Source: Anisakis pegreffii (Eukaryota > Nematoda > Chromadorea > Rhabditida > Anisakidae). From it: 64,000 bases of DNA. Each line of letters starts with the position of its first letter. The stretch's first letter is position 1. Location of the stretch: assembly GCA_035041965.1 (NCBI GenBank), contig JAPYMA010002875.1, positions 124,001 to 188,000 on the forward strand, in the 5' to 3' direction. Of this stretch, positions 52,101-64,000 are shown piece after piece. The notes beneath the pieces are model-generated. The model had not been told where the DNA came from. It saw nothing but the letters and a program-made list of their open reading frames with translations, and made no database searches. The translations under genes were made by a program, and so were the position numbers.

Positions 52101-55100
52101 TTGACGCAAATGTTGGTAATTTTACCAACGTTTGACTTGTTTTCATCCTATACTATCGTCCGGATGGAAGCAATTAGGTCAGCATAATAAAGATTCATTG
52201 ATTGTCTTGAATGACTCATCAAAATGTTGGGAAGATGAATGCTCTCTGCTGCTAGTCATCATGGTTCCTTCTCGTCCGATCACCTTTACTGGATTATTAA
52301 ACATCTCAACTGAACTCAGTTTTCAACATGTTCCCAGAATGATTGCTTGCATTCATTGCATTCGATGTTCGTCCGACTTTTTTCACGTGAAATGTTGGTT
52401 AGTTGTTAAAGAGTGGGAAAGTAGAGAGACGAGAAATAGTGAAATTGGAAGATGGATTTGAAAATTGCAGCGGGTTGTTTATGATAATGATGGTAATGTA
52501 ATGATGAGAATTAAGAACGGAAGAAGGATGATGGATAGGAGTGGATTAAGTAGTGTATACGAGCTGATGTTCGTCTTTTTTATTGGCAAGGACTATAGGA
52601 CTGAATCAATGCTTGCTTGGGTGAGTGTTGCGTTCGTGGACAACAGCACCATGATGCTGCTGGCACGCTTTGACCGCATCCCGAAACCGGTTCTCAACAG
52701 TCATTTATTTAACGATGCTCTCATTTTTTTCAATAACTAAGTGTGCGTGCAAAAGAATTCCATTTTCGGTTCGCAGCGATAGAAACAATAAATAGGTAAA
52801 CACAAAAACATGAAAATGGAGAACGACTCTAGACAGATTCACGATACAATTAAAACAACAATAGAATTATGCAGTGCATTCGAATGAAATCACCAACAAA
52901 ACAATAACTTGTCCGTTCATCTCTCCCATTTAGTGCTCATCTGTGTGCCTAACAGCAAATTGCTCGTGTCGTGCCCTTTAGTTTATCCGTTATTTAACTG
53001 AGATTCGAATGTAGTTCTTGGCTCAGGCTTAATCTCAAGCTATTCATGAATACATCCATGCTTAGTTTTCGATGAAAGCTTGCAAAACCTTTTCAATTGA
53101 GAATTGGAGTGTCTTGCCATTACAGGTGGATGAGGAGCACCTTATGGTCAACGGTGGAACTTTCAGATTTGTGTTTGCTTATCGGGGAATGATGATGCAT
53201 AGTTGATTGTTGATTTGTTTACCGGTGAATGGTATAGACGAATTGGGTGGAGATCATGAAAACAGAATGCAAAGAAGAGAAAATAGCTGGCTGATATGGG
53301 ATGCATCGTATTTTGCATGGTGCATCGCTGCATGATGACGTGTGTTGTGTTCATATTTGGATTTAGGTGAGAGGAGAAAGGCAGCGGTGCACAATGCGCA
53401 GCGCAGATAGCCAAAGCGCAGTGTGGGATGTCGGCACGAGAAGGTACAAACACCCTAAGGAGCAGGATATATGCATTTGTTTGCTCGGCTGACTTGACCG
53501 CATTCGGAGCAGGCATGAGCCGGAGTAGGAGCCTGTCATGAGAGATTGCAAACAACATTCACTCCTTGCAATAAACATCTAGTTGTTATCTTAGCAATCC
53601 ACGGCAATGCTCCTCGTTGTGCATTTGAGATGGTGGTAGTTTTTAGAAGAGCTCATACTGGAGGATTATATTGAGAATTACATCATCAATAATCGTCATA
53701 TACATAATGCTTGTAGCATACAAACAAAAATTGATGAATTATTTTATTGAATGCTTATAACGGCTTACACAATGACCATATTTAGTCATTCAGTAAAACC
53801 GATCACATTGAATGTTTTCTGCTACGCCTGCAATTCATATGAATAAAACTGGAGGAAGAAAAAGTCATTCAGAATCCGATATGCTTATATGGTTTAGATG
53901 TGTACTTGTCTTACTAGAGATCTCGAAATGAACGATCTTATGGCATTTTACCGGATGTTTGTATCAAGGATCAGTATCGGTAAGAAAGAATTTATAATTT
54001 CCCTTCACGAAACATTTTGAGTATTGAGCGTTAGTTGATATTATTAGGTGAAATACTTTTGTGACTGTGTCATTGCAATACTTAGTCTTAAATCAATTCC
54101 ACTTTTGGACGCGTTGAAAATATCCGTTCTGGCAGTCGGTGGTCAGCAACTGGTCAACTGTGATTGCAGCTGTCTATACGTCGTCATTCTTTACGGTAAC
54201 AAAGAGCTAGCTGCAAACTCACTGTGTTTACTTATCTTTAATCATGAATCTATCGATGACCATAATGGAATGAATGAATAATCACTGCATCATCATGAAT
54301 CGAATCGAATCACTCTCAATTAATCGCTATTATACTCTTACATGAACTCAACGAAGCTATTTAATCATTTCTGTCGTGTTTAACTAGTGAAACTTACTTG
54401 TTTACAAACACGTTTCATAAGCGAACATAAAAAAAGTCTACATTCTCTTTTTTCTTGCTAGAATTGAGCGCACGTATAGGTGCTTATTAAGAACTCATTA
54501 TGAAACTCTTACTCTCAATTTAAAATTGAACTGAATTGTTGTGCTGTGTTTGGCGCATTGACAATAGCCGTTATTTGGCTCATCACTCGTCTTTAAATTG
54601 AATTTATAAAATGACCACTTGCTGACAATATGCATGTCGTACAAACCATATAATGTATAGTCACTATGCCCGTGAAATTTTATGATTTTTGAGCATCATG
54701 ACTACGGTTTGCTATAGATAAGTATCATTTGTGGCGATAGAATAGTGACAAAAGTTTCGTTTCACAATACTTTACTCCTAAAGTGCTCCAATTGTAAATT
54801 GTTCGGAAAGTTAAGTTCCCGGTCAAATTCAAGTATAGACTCAGTTTTTTTAAAAAATGTTCTCCTATAATTCAGGATCCAGTTTCGCCCTATAAAGTCT
54901 TAACATTTGCACTCTTAGTAATCAAGGTATTCCATTAATGGGATACTGAAAGTGAATGAGGATCGACATGTTGAATTGTTTCCTTTTAAATTGTTCAACT
55001 GAAGATTATACGATTAAGAAGAAATATTGCAAAAACATGCCCAGCGTTCGTTCCATTTAAATTAACTATCTGAAAATTGACTGAGGAGAGCAGGTTTATC

Positions 55101-58100
55101 CGTTTGATTGACCTCAATCCTTCAAAATACGACTGATGATATACACTCGCAAAAATGATTCAATATTCCAAATCGAAAGCTTTCTTTCACCTACTCTGAA
55201 TGGACATTTTCACTGCGAACTCGTGAGCATCATCCAGTTGTAATCGCCGAATAATCATAATGAGTTGGCATTTACTGTTGCTTGTAGTTGCACTGATCAC
55301 ACCATCAGCTGATCGTGTACTATTTTGCATGTTGCGATCGTTAATAGCTGTTTTGCTCGAGTGCAACCTTCAATCATTGTACAATTTCACCTTTGGACTG
55401 CTGGATATACTGAATTCGAAGCATAAGAGCAGAACATAATAGAAATGAAAAATGAATGTCTAAATACTTCTTACTGACGTATCGTTGATCTCATACAAAG
55501 TACTACGCATCTGATGTGAGCTACAAGAAATTAAAACGTCACCTTTAAAAATTTGCGGAAATATGTATGAAGAAGTTCTTCGTTCACTTCGCATTATGAA
55601 TGAAACATTGGTATGTACATCGTAGCAGAAGAAATGACAACGAAAAAAATTAGAGAGATATATAGAGGATAAAGAGAAGACAAAAATCAGATGGGAATGG
55701 TGGTATTAGGCGGATGCAAAGAAGGCAAAAATGAGGAGAGAGAGGGTAGTGGAACCATTGGCAGTGAATAAACTGAAAAAAGAAACGATGTCATATGACT
55801 TGAAAGAAGTAAGATTGAGAAGAATGACATGGTTGTAACAAGTATATGCTCGCAGGTGACGAAGGATGATATGGTTGTAATATGTGATAAGAATGGCGCT
55901 TTATGAGATAAATAAATACATGTCATCTTATGTGCATTTGACAAAAGGTATTAATGCGGGTGTTATAAATTTACGTGTGAATAAGTATTGACAACACGGT
56001 TATTAACGTTGTTTGAATGAATCGTGTAAATACGGCTTATGGCTATCATCATCAAAAAATACGAGATGAAAAAGCCGTAAAATGATTGTGGAGATGGAAA
56101 AATGGTGATGAAAATTTAATAAATGACCTATTAAATGACAATAAGCATAATGATGATACACTTGCAAAGTAAAATAACTGAGCGCATGCGTATGTGAACA
56201 AATGAGTGTCGACAATCAACGCAAACGCTCAAAAAAAAACCCTTCAAACAACGTCGTATCGGTTATCGTTGTCCGTTGAGGATGGTATTATTTGTTTCGT
56301 GTACAATATCAATTATACGCTATTTATGGTGCTCTGCGAATGACCGTTCAATTTGACAGACACTAAACTCTGACGCCAATAGTGATGTTCTTTCGCAAGG
56401 ATTTCGTTGAACAGTTCGATTATTTTGGGGAAAAAAACAAATTTTTTGTCGAAACGATAAATGATGAATGCGTATTCTTTTTGTGCTGGTGATGGTCACT
56501 CCCATCCATTCACATTGCTAGACACACAACGTTGGTATCGCTTTACTTTCACCGAATTTCATTTATTTATTTATTTATTTATTTATTCATTTGTTTGTTG
56601 CACACTCTCAATCGTCCACAAACTCAGATGCCATCCATCCCAGTATACCTAAACAAATATAAACAACAAAAGTTTATTCTCGATCTCATTTATTCTCTCA
56701 ATCGAATCTACTTCCTTGTTCGACCATTCATCCTCATACCTCATTCCACTAACTGCTTCCCTCTCCGTCATCCTTTTTGACTTTACGGTCCCACCGCATT
56801 TACCATCGTCGTGTCTTCAGTGATCAGCCAGATTCGTTGAATCAGATTCCTCACAGACTTTGTCTCTTCCGTTATATCACGTTCATCTGGAAGTAGTTAT
56901 ATCATAATTGTATAATTTTCAACATATCCTCCATATCAGTACAGCTGTATTATCTCCTGATAGCTGCTATTTAATCAATTCATTTTTCTGTTCATCTTTT
57001 TCAGAAAGGTTTCAGTTTTTTTGGCTGACAAGTTTGAATTTCCACTTTGACTCAACCATATTTTTAATCATCGGTTTGAAGTATTCATCGCATGAACGTT
57101 GTTATTAAGCTCGAAGTAGTATGAATCACTGAGCATTTAAAATCTGTTTGATTATTCGTCATCCTGCAATAACGCTGTCACATGATTATCATTCTGACCA
57201 TCATTAATTCGAGTTGCGTTGCTGTCATAGATTTGCGCTGAAAATAAAACAACGATGAAAGTCGCATGAATGCGTTCAAATGCCATGAGTTTAGTAGAAA
57301 AAATAAAATTTTATCATTTTATACGATGCGTATTTTTTCAAGTGAATGAACACTATTCAAGATTTGTTTGAGCCGGAGTTGAATGTTATTGACTTGCTTG
57401 ATTGAAGGGATTCAATCGCATTGATCATTTTCGGGTCTGGAAAGTTTTCACTGAGTGATGCAGTTGAGTTGAAGCGTAATAATCATTGGCAGCTCGACTT
57501 GGTGACTTCTCTTCTCCATTCATTCGCGTCGATCAAATTAAACGGAACAAGGAGTATTCACGAAGCGATCTGTCAGCTCGGTTGCAACTCACTTGGTGTT
57601 TGTCTTAAACAAATAAACGATAGCTGCAGCTGGCACGAGAATAGTGCAACACTGATAGCCTAAGGGCAATTCATGATCCCTTGTAAGCGTCCATATAACA
57701 TATCCATATTGGTACAATAAGGTGTTTGCACGAGAGTCTTCTAAACGCAACGATTAGTTGTAAAGTCGTTATTATCACTCTCTATCGATAACCAAATTAC
57801 GCTTATTCGTCCTCAGTTTAGTTCTGTTTTGAATCAAAGTTAGATTTTATTCAATTGCAATATGTATTAGATCAGGTCTGATCGAATTGAAAATGTGCCG
57901 AATTGCGAATAAAATTACGAGCTGGTGGTTTGATTAATGATAATTCGATTGTTCATTGGACGAGCGAAAGAAAGAGAGAGTTGATTTGTTGGTTTATTGA
58001 ATGATTGTGTTGCAAAAAATTATCAATTAAGTGATGAACGAAGACAAGTCCGAAGTGGAGTGGAGACAGGAAGACAGCTGTTGTTTCTTTTGATGTTCTT

Positions 58101-59305
58101 GTCTCGTTCGAGGTTCAAAAAAGGAAAACAAATACAACATCGCAACAATTCATGAGAAAATAGAATGCGAAAGAAACGAGTTGATTGATGATATTATATC
58201 ATTTAATATTGAATGAAAATAAGAAAGGAACGAAAGCGAGATCCATCAATTCATTGCGTGCAAAAGGAAGTGAAAGAAAAGAAGAACATCAGTATCAAAA
58301 TCGAGAAGATGTAATCAGCCGTCACATAGAGTCTAAGAGCATAAGAACATCAGATATCTCATCATTATCACTACATTCGCAATTATCATCGTCACTTTCG
58401 CTTAGAAGGAAATAAGGAAAATTGATGAATGAAACAACAACTCGTTTGGTGTTGAAGTGGATTGAAGAAGATTGCAACAAAGTTGAACTGAACGAATGGA
58501 CATTGTCCACTGCACCTGTCTCTCTTAACTAACTTTTTGTACGTCTTTCTTCAGGTTTTGTGAGCAATCATTGACGATTAAACAAGATTCAACTCACCCA
58601 TCCATCTCGGAGAGCATCAATCTTTTTGCATTCAGCATCATCACTTTTAGGTGGTATCTTTATACGTAAAAACTTGATTCGATTGTGTTTCAGAAACATT
58701 CGTTTTCCATTCATAGAATCAAACTGAAAGAACATAGAAACTTTCATAGATTTAACATCGCTGCTGCTAGAGCATCAAACTATCCCTGATCCTGTCCATC
58801 TGAACCATCCTCTTTCGTTTAGATGAATGTTTGGTTGATCTGTTCCAAATTTTCGTGGTGAAAACGTCTTAAATTTCAATGATAAAATTTATTATTCTAT
58901 TCAATTTTTAATAAAATCCCAGTGACCATTGTTCATCTTCGTTCTTGTTGTGTTTGTGATTGTGTTTGCTGATTTTTATTACTTCAAGACTTGCCGAACC
59001 TCGACCGCACACTGTCGACGAATATCATATCAGTCACGGATATGTTATCATAGCAGCCAAACTTTATCAAATTCATCATTGCTGTCAGTATCATTCGAGG
59101 TGCTTTGCAATAAATTTACACTATTCATCTCAACTGCTATTCCTGATATCTGTAGGTGTGCAGACCCGCTCACCATTCATCACCTGCGAACAGTGTTATT
59201 CAATTGATTCAATCTCCTCTGAACTCAGAATCAGTCTCGCAATTCAATGTGAATGGCCACATCACTTCTGATTCGTACCCATCAGACTACGAGTGCTATC
59301 GAAGG
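49132..59305. other. 10-kb apparent intron (or intergenic DNA)
   Basis: Between the last acidic-gene exon and the psq HTH exon I found no exon with family support. Contents noted: an imperfect palindrome at 52107-52134 and an (ATTT)n tract at 56561-56587. Long open frames at 53163-53558 (minus) and 58185-58415 (plus) lack coding character. If the two exon sets belong to one gene this is its largest intron; otherwise it holds the promoter of a separate psq gene, for which the ATG at 59253, directly after an in-frame TGA, would be the start. Confidence 0.45.
56561..56587. repeat. (ATTT)n microsatellite
   Basis: Six consecutive ATTT units lie within the non-coding interval, flanked by further T-rich sequence. 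Confidence 0.85.
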
Positions 59306-62300
59306 GGGTGTCTTCAATGAACGCACCTCGGCACATCATTCTCCACCTCTCGCTGCGACCGCTGAATCTACTTCGGTTATCAACACGATTATGACCACAT
59401 CATCAACCTCGAGCACAACTCATCCCATATCATCCTCATCCACCGAATCGGCAACTCCTGCCGATTCGACTTCTGCAGATTCACTTGTAACTGAAACGTC
59501 GTTGAAAACGACGAGTGTGGTGGGCATGAGTGATACGGCAGCAGCATCGATAGAACGACGTAAGAAGAAACCTTATAAGGAGCTAACTTTAGAGGAGAAG
59601 GTTCAGTTGATTCGACTGGCTGAACAGAATGCCGGTCTGAGTCAGGCAAGTATTGCGGAGAGATATGCGATTGCGAAGAGTAATGTATGTCGAATATTAC
59701 AAAGGAAGCATGAATATTTGCGAGCTTTTGAGTCTGCCGGATTCGCAGGATCGCGTAAAAGAAAGTTGCGTGGTGATCCTGATCAAAATAGCAGTAATGC
59801 TAGCAATGACAATAATAATAGCAATAATACCATCAATCACAATACCCTTGCTAATAATAATAGAAATAATAATAAAAATAATAATAATAGTAATAATGAT
59901 AGTAATAATACCAGTAACAATGATACTAATAATGGCAATCATCGCACCACGATTACTCATCAGAATCAAACAACCACGGCAAAACAATCACTTCAAGTGG
60001 GGCCTTTATCGAATTGCCTTAATCATCAGTATGATGCCAAGCAAAACCAACCACAACGATTATTGACGATACTTCCAGCACCTAAGCCCAGATACGCTTT
60101 ACCGACGGCAGCTGATCAAATGTCTAAGGATGATGTTTACAGCAACTTGAGATATTCGAAGTATCATGATGAGAATGGCAATTTGCGGACTCCGGTTGAG
60201 AATCATTTCGGTTAGCTGAAATTGTATTTTTCAAGCGCTTGAACGTGCAAACTTAAGTGCCTTAAAGCGCAGTTGAAATTTGATCAACAATTTCGATCCG
60301 ATGTCTATTCAATGTCTTGCAAATAATAATAGTACTCCACCAGTATACACTTGTTACCATTCACTCGGAATGACCGAATGAGTTTAGTGAAAGAAGTATC
60401 GGTCGTTGAATTGAAATTTTCATTTTCATGGTGAGGCATCCAACCGAAAATTCTGGTTGAGATTGCGGATTCTATCTGAATATTCCGATAGAATCCACAA
60501 TCTCAACCAGAATTTTCCTTTCGTTTTTTCACTCTGCTGCTTATTTTTGTTTGCTAAGTGGACTCTACGTAATTTCAAGATTTCACCTACTAACTACCAA
60601 CTGTTTCGCAATTGTGCCTTCAATTCAGTTCGTATTGCACATTGTTTATTTATGCCAGAGTTTTTCAACCGGGGATGCTGACGTCCCCAAGAAATGCGAG
60701 ACGGTGTTTCAGGGGGTGCGAGATAGGGTTTATACATTAAAGTGGGTAAGGACGGAGTTCAACGTATATTTTTTCGAAAAGGCAAGACGTACTCCATTGG
60801 TATACACTTATCCACACTACAGGCACTCAGTGTAGTGGATGAGAGATACAGAACGGATGTTGTGTGCGAGGCCATTTTTACTATTTTTGTAGGGGGTGCG
60901 AGGATATCTCGAAATTTCCGTGAGGGTGCGGAGAGAAAAAAGTTGAAAAGCACTGATTCATGCTAAAATACCATCGTAAATTTATCTTCATCTTGAGTTG
61001 AATGATTGAAAGGGATTATTTACACGTATATCTCATTTACGTGGTCATTTCATTCAAAATTCTCTCTTAACTCTCTAAGTATCATCACGGTCCACGTTAT
61101 CCTCATGATCTTTTTATGCTGTTGAATCCGTTGTTTTTCCGTATGTCGATAGAGAAATGTTTTTTTTTTGGTTCAGTGAAGATGGTTAATTAGTGTTCGC
61201 AAAAATTTTCAAATGATTCGTTGTTCTATTTGATTGTATTTGATTCTTGATTTCGTTTCAGAATTCATATTCTAAACAATTATGAACAACGCATTTTTCG
61301 AATTCATTGTGCATCTTAATCTCATAAAACACAATAAACGGACTTTTATTTGTTGTCATCGTTGCTGTTTCACTTTCCCTAATGCAAGTGAAGTCATTTT
61401 GCAAAAAAAAATCATTAAATGAAAACAATAAACAACATCCTTAAAGATGACAACTGATCGAAGAAACAAAGAGCAACACGAATTCTCACTTCATTTCTCT
61501 CTTTTTCTCTCCTTTATTTTTTATTTCACTGCACGATATCACCAATTTTCTGTTATTCATGCTTCTGATTCGATTCGTCGTCTTCTGTTGTTCTGAATTT
61601 CTTATTTCATTTTAATGCAGCGATGTTTATTTCTGTCCGAAATGCATTCGCCATCATTCCCCTATCACTTCGCAATTCTGAAAGAGTTCTTTCTGAAACA
61701 GATGATTGAAACTCTTGCTGTTTCGACATTATCCAATCAGCCTCTCAACAAAGCCTTTGTTCCTTCGCTTTCTTCTATCGCATCTTCTTTTGGCCGCTAA
61801 CAATTAATCAGCAATCTAGACAAGGCTTGATGGAACATGAATAATTTGCTCATAAAGCTTCATCAAATCAATCACTAAATCGATTGCACTAATTTACGGA
61901 AATATCAGGTTTTTGAACATCGTCAGTGCAAGTAAGTGTAAAGCATTTATGCTCAGTAACGTTCACTTATGATAGCACTCGCTCGACTACTTAGGGAATG
62001 TGATCAGTATTTTTAGTACTGCTTTGGCAGTGGTTGTCTTTACTGAGTGACGACACGCACCTGTCACCTGTCTCGTGTTAACTAATTATGAGTTCAAAAC
62101 TGAGCAAAGAAGTAAAATACGTTAAGTGCTGACGATTTAATCTATTTTTCGTATGCATGCACCATTGTTAACCTCATTTTGTTGTTTTCATGCATGCTGT
62201 AAAACACTTTCTTCATCCAATTTCCACCATTCTGAAGAATTGAGATTCATATTGACTGGGAATCTCTTATAAGATCCTATTAATATACCATTCAAAAATA

Positions 62301-64000
62301 TCTGACATATTATGTTTTGAGCACAGTTTGAAATGATTTTAGTTAGGTGTATTGGGTGACTGGGTGGATTTTGATTAACGAAAGAAGTGATTCTATATTA
62401 TTCAGAATGGCTGTTCCTTGGAATTCTCAATAGTGAATGATAACATGGAAATTCATTTGCAGGCAATGAAACACTCCGAGCGCACATGTATAAGCAGCAC
62501 CAAATCTCGAGAATGTTTATGTGTCGGTGCTGTAATTGGGCATTCCCTGACAAAACAAGTCTTCATATGCATATGCAGGTATTGGATTATGCTCAGAGCA
62601 GTTCAGGAAAGTAACTCTTTCTCTGCGTGATTTTATCTCACTTGGAACATTCGACAAACAACAACACCCAGAACAGCGTTACAGCCAAAAATATAGACAA
62701 CTTAATATTCGATGGCTAGAAAAATTAATCCTCGAAAATACTCGATGTTTTGATGATCAGTCTTAGAAAGTTGACCCGCCTAGACATTTTCAAATTTGTG
62801 TTCTAACTGAAAAGATGAAGTGAACATTACGAAAAGACACTGACGATTGGTTGCTGACTTAGTTTACGAGAGACATCTTTGAGCCAAGTATGGGTAAAGC
62901 AGCAGTTTACTTGATTTTTTGCGTATAATTAAAGGCAAAGGAAGAAGGAAAGACGATCTCAGTGCCTGTAATTGGCAAGGGCAATCCACCAACACCTCAG
63001 CAGCATAATCAGTCAAGCAGTCATCATGCTTCTTCCAACCAGGTTGTAACTCAGCAGTTGCATAATCCCCACGCTGCAGCACGTCCTCTCGCTTCTACGC
63101 CTTCCAATAGCTTCTTCAACCCTCTACAAATTCATCCACTCCCCGCACATCAACCTTTAAGTATCGCTGATCCGAATGGTTTGTTTACATCACATTATCA
63201 ATACTCGTTCGCTTCTGCGGTATTATTCTAAAGAGTTGTTCCCATGAACATCTCATTGGTCAGTAACACATTATGCAGTCTCTCATCGCTATTGATTGTG
63301 AACACGAATCAAACCAACGCAAATGACGAATACTCTTGTCCATCTTGCAACACCATCACAAAAAGCGTTGAATATTCGATTGGTTGCAATCAATGAGTCA
63401 TTTTGTTCTGGAAAAGCATGAGACAATCATTAGAAGTATGAACAAAAGAATGAATGTAAAATGGATCATGCGTTTAATCGTTGAATATTTAGCATTACAA
63501 ACCGCTGCAGCTACACTTTTCCCTCAGATGGCACTTCTTCGAGGTACAACATCAACACCAACAGCAACGTCGAATTCAGCTGCAACTACAGCTGGAGCAC
63601 AGACTGATGAATTGATGATGAAATTGAGGGAGCGATTAATGCTCAACAATCTGATGGCGCAATCCGGATTTGGATTGGCTGCTTGGCTGGCAGCTCTACC
63701 AAAAGTTGACCAATCAGGTGAGGTTTGACTCTGCGGTCAGAAATAAGCATTCAGAATTTATTCTGTGTTATTGACGTGCTCTATTTAATGATCTGAACCT
63801 TTGGAGTACTCAATGTTGAAATGTATTACTGTTTTGTAGAAGACTGAACAAATTACGGAAAATAGCTGAATTCAGGTATTGGAAATTTGAATACGACGAA
63901 TGGTGATATAATGAATGGAAAAGAGATGAATAATGTTGAAATGGGTGAAGAAGATGACGAGATCAATGTGGATAAGGAAATCGAAGAGCAGGAGATGCGT
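59306..64000 (+). CDS. psq/CENP-B-type helix-turn-helix protein (3' partial)
   Basis: Probable nuclear DNA-binding protein. The large exon (59306, or 59253 if it starts its own gene, to 60211) has a Ser/Thr-rich lead, then a basic RRKKKPYKELTLEEKVQLIR continuing LAEQNAGLSQASIAERYAIA and KSNVCRILQRKHEY. This is the pipsqueak/CENP-B N-terminal helix-turn-helix, including the 'LSQASIAERYAIAKSNV' recognition-helix region. A KRKLRG nuclear-localisation-like motif and a long Asn-rich tract (about 59795-59940) follow. The GTTAGC donor at 60212 joins 62963-63178 (GKGNPPTPQQHNQSSSHHAS), 63493-63717 (QTDELMMKLRERLMLNNLMA) and 63876 onward (VEMGEEDDEINVDKEIEEQE), all in phase, and runs off the window. 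Read without splicing, the big exon would stop at 60213-60215. No DDE transposase domain is visible, so it is a host gene or a domesticated HTH rather than an intact transposon. I do not recognise the orthologue. Confidence 0.75.
59795..59945 (+). repeat. AAT-rich trinucleotide tract encoding poly-Asn
   Basis: Imperfect (AAT/AAC)n within the psq exon encodes an Asn-dominated run with interspersed Ser, Asp and Thr. Such tracts vary in length between alleles and are typical of disordered regulatory proteins. Confidence 0.85.
60446..60517. ncRNA. Near-perfect hairpin, 31-bp stem and 10-nt loop
   Basis: Arm 60446-60476 (starts GAAAATTCTGGTTGAGATTG) is the reverse complement of 60487-60517 with one mismatch; the loop is TGAATATTCC. 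It lies in the intron after the psq HTH exon. A minus-strand transcript would pair the single mismatch as G-U, making the stem continuous. It could be a small-RNA precursor, a foldback element or a recent inverted duplication; the sequence alone does not decide. Confidence 0.5.
60656..60955 (+). mobile_element. Complete hAT-like MITE, 300 bp, with 8-bp target duplication
   Basis: Terminal inverted repeats CAGAGTTTTTCAAC (60656) and GTTGAAAAGCACTG (ending 60955). Flanks ATTTATGC (60648-60655) and ATTCATGC (60956-60963) match at 7 of 8 bases, the 8-bp target duplication expected of hAT transposons. Internal marks are GGGGGTGCGAGATAGG, CATTAAAGTG and CACTCAGTGTAGTGGATGAG. There is no transposase frame, so it is non-autonomous. 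It lies in a psq-gene intron and serves as reference for the copies near 17.6, 23.1 and 36.2 kb. Confidence 0.8.

Noticed and set aside
52132..52740. Two ORFs with a CIHCIRCSSDFFHVKC stretch
   Set aside because: Cys/His spacing does not fit a recognisable zinc finger, and neither frame has splice sites compatible with the flanking gene.
53163..53558. 131-codon minus-strand ORF
   Set aside because: No recognisable family, no splice support, Cys/His/Leu composition typical of chance frames. An overlapping frame is also open, so it is low stop density rather than coding.
59653..60066. 137-codon ORF rich in Ile, and its minus-strand counterpart
   Set aside because: These are alternate frames of the AAT-rich poly-Asn tract in the psq exon.
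60551..60966. ORFs of 74-94 codons
   Set aside because: They lie within or across the MITE at 60656-60955, which has no transposase similarity, and are chance frames.

Overview
The window is nuclear DNA from an animal, most likely a parasitic nematode. The genes are split into short exons (about 24-900 bp) by AT-rich introns, and a transthyretin-like secreted protein gene, a family largely restricted to nematodes, is present. I see no prokaryotic operons, CRISPR arrays, phage or rRNA. All exon borders were read by eye from splice signals, reading-phase continuity and remembered family motifs; none is backed by transcripts or database searches.

Layout. 246-5606 (+): CDC16/APC6, a TPR subunit of the anaphase-promoting complex, missing only its N-terminus. 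5607-12486: about 6.9 kb without a firm gene, with two weak ORFs near 8.2-8.9 kb. 12487-17429 (+): a secretin-family (class B) GPCR with the cysteine-rich hormone-binding domain and all seven membrane segments. 17430-20916: repeat-rich DNA (hAT-like MITEs, a GC-rich CCGACC block, a degenerate GCTATCG repeat). 20917-21639 (+): a transthyretin-like gene. 21640-24493: more repeats. 24494-36085 (-): a complete or nearly complete MED1 gene (Mediator subunit 1) in at least 21 exons, about 1590 residues, close to the vertebrate length. 36086-46404: about 10 kb with a MITE just upstream of MED1 and only weak gene candidates. 46405-64000 (+): acidic and Ser-rich exons, then about 10 kb of apparent intron, then a psq/CENP-B-type helix-turn-helix exon with an Asn-rich tail and further exons running off the window end. 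All of these can be joined in phase into one gene.

The genes do not form a pathway. They are unrelated housekeeping (CDC16, MED1), signalling (GPCR), secreted (TTL) and probable DNA-binding (psq) loci. The observations most worth checking are a high proportion of 3' splice sites ending in AAG or GAG instead of CAG or TAG, a near-perfect 31-bp-stem hairpin inside an intron of the psq gene, and a dispersed hAT-like MITE family with one copy still showing an 8-bp target duplication. I found no convincing new multi-gene system.
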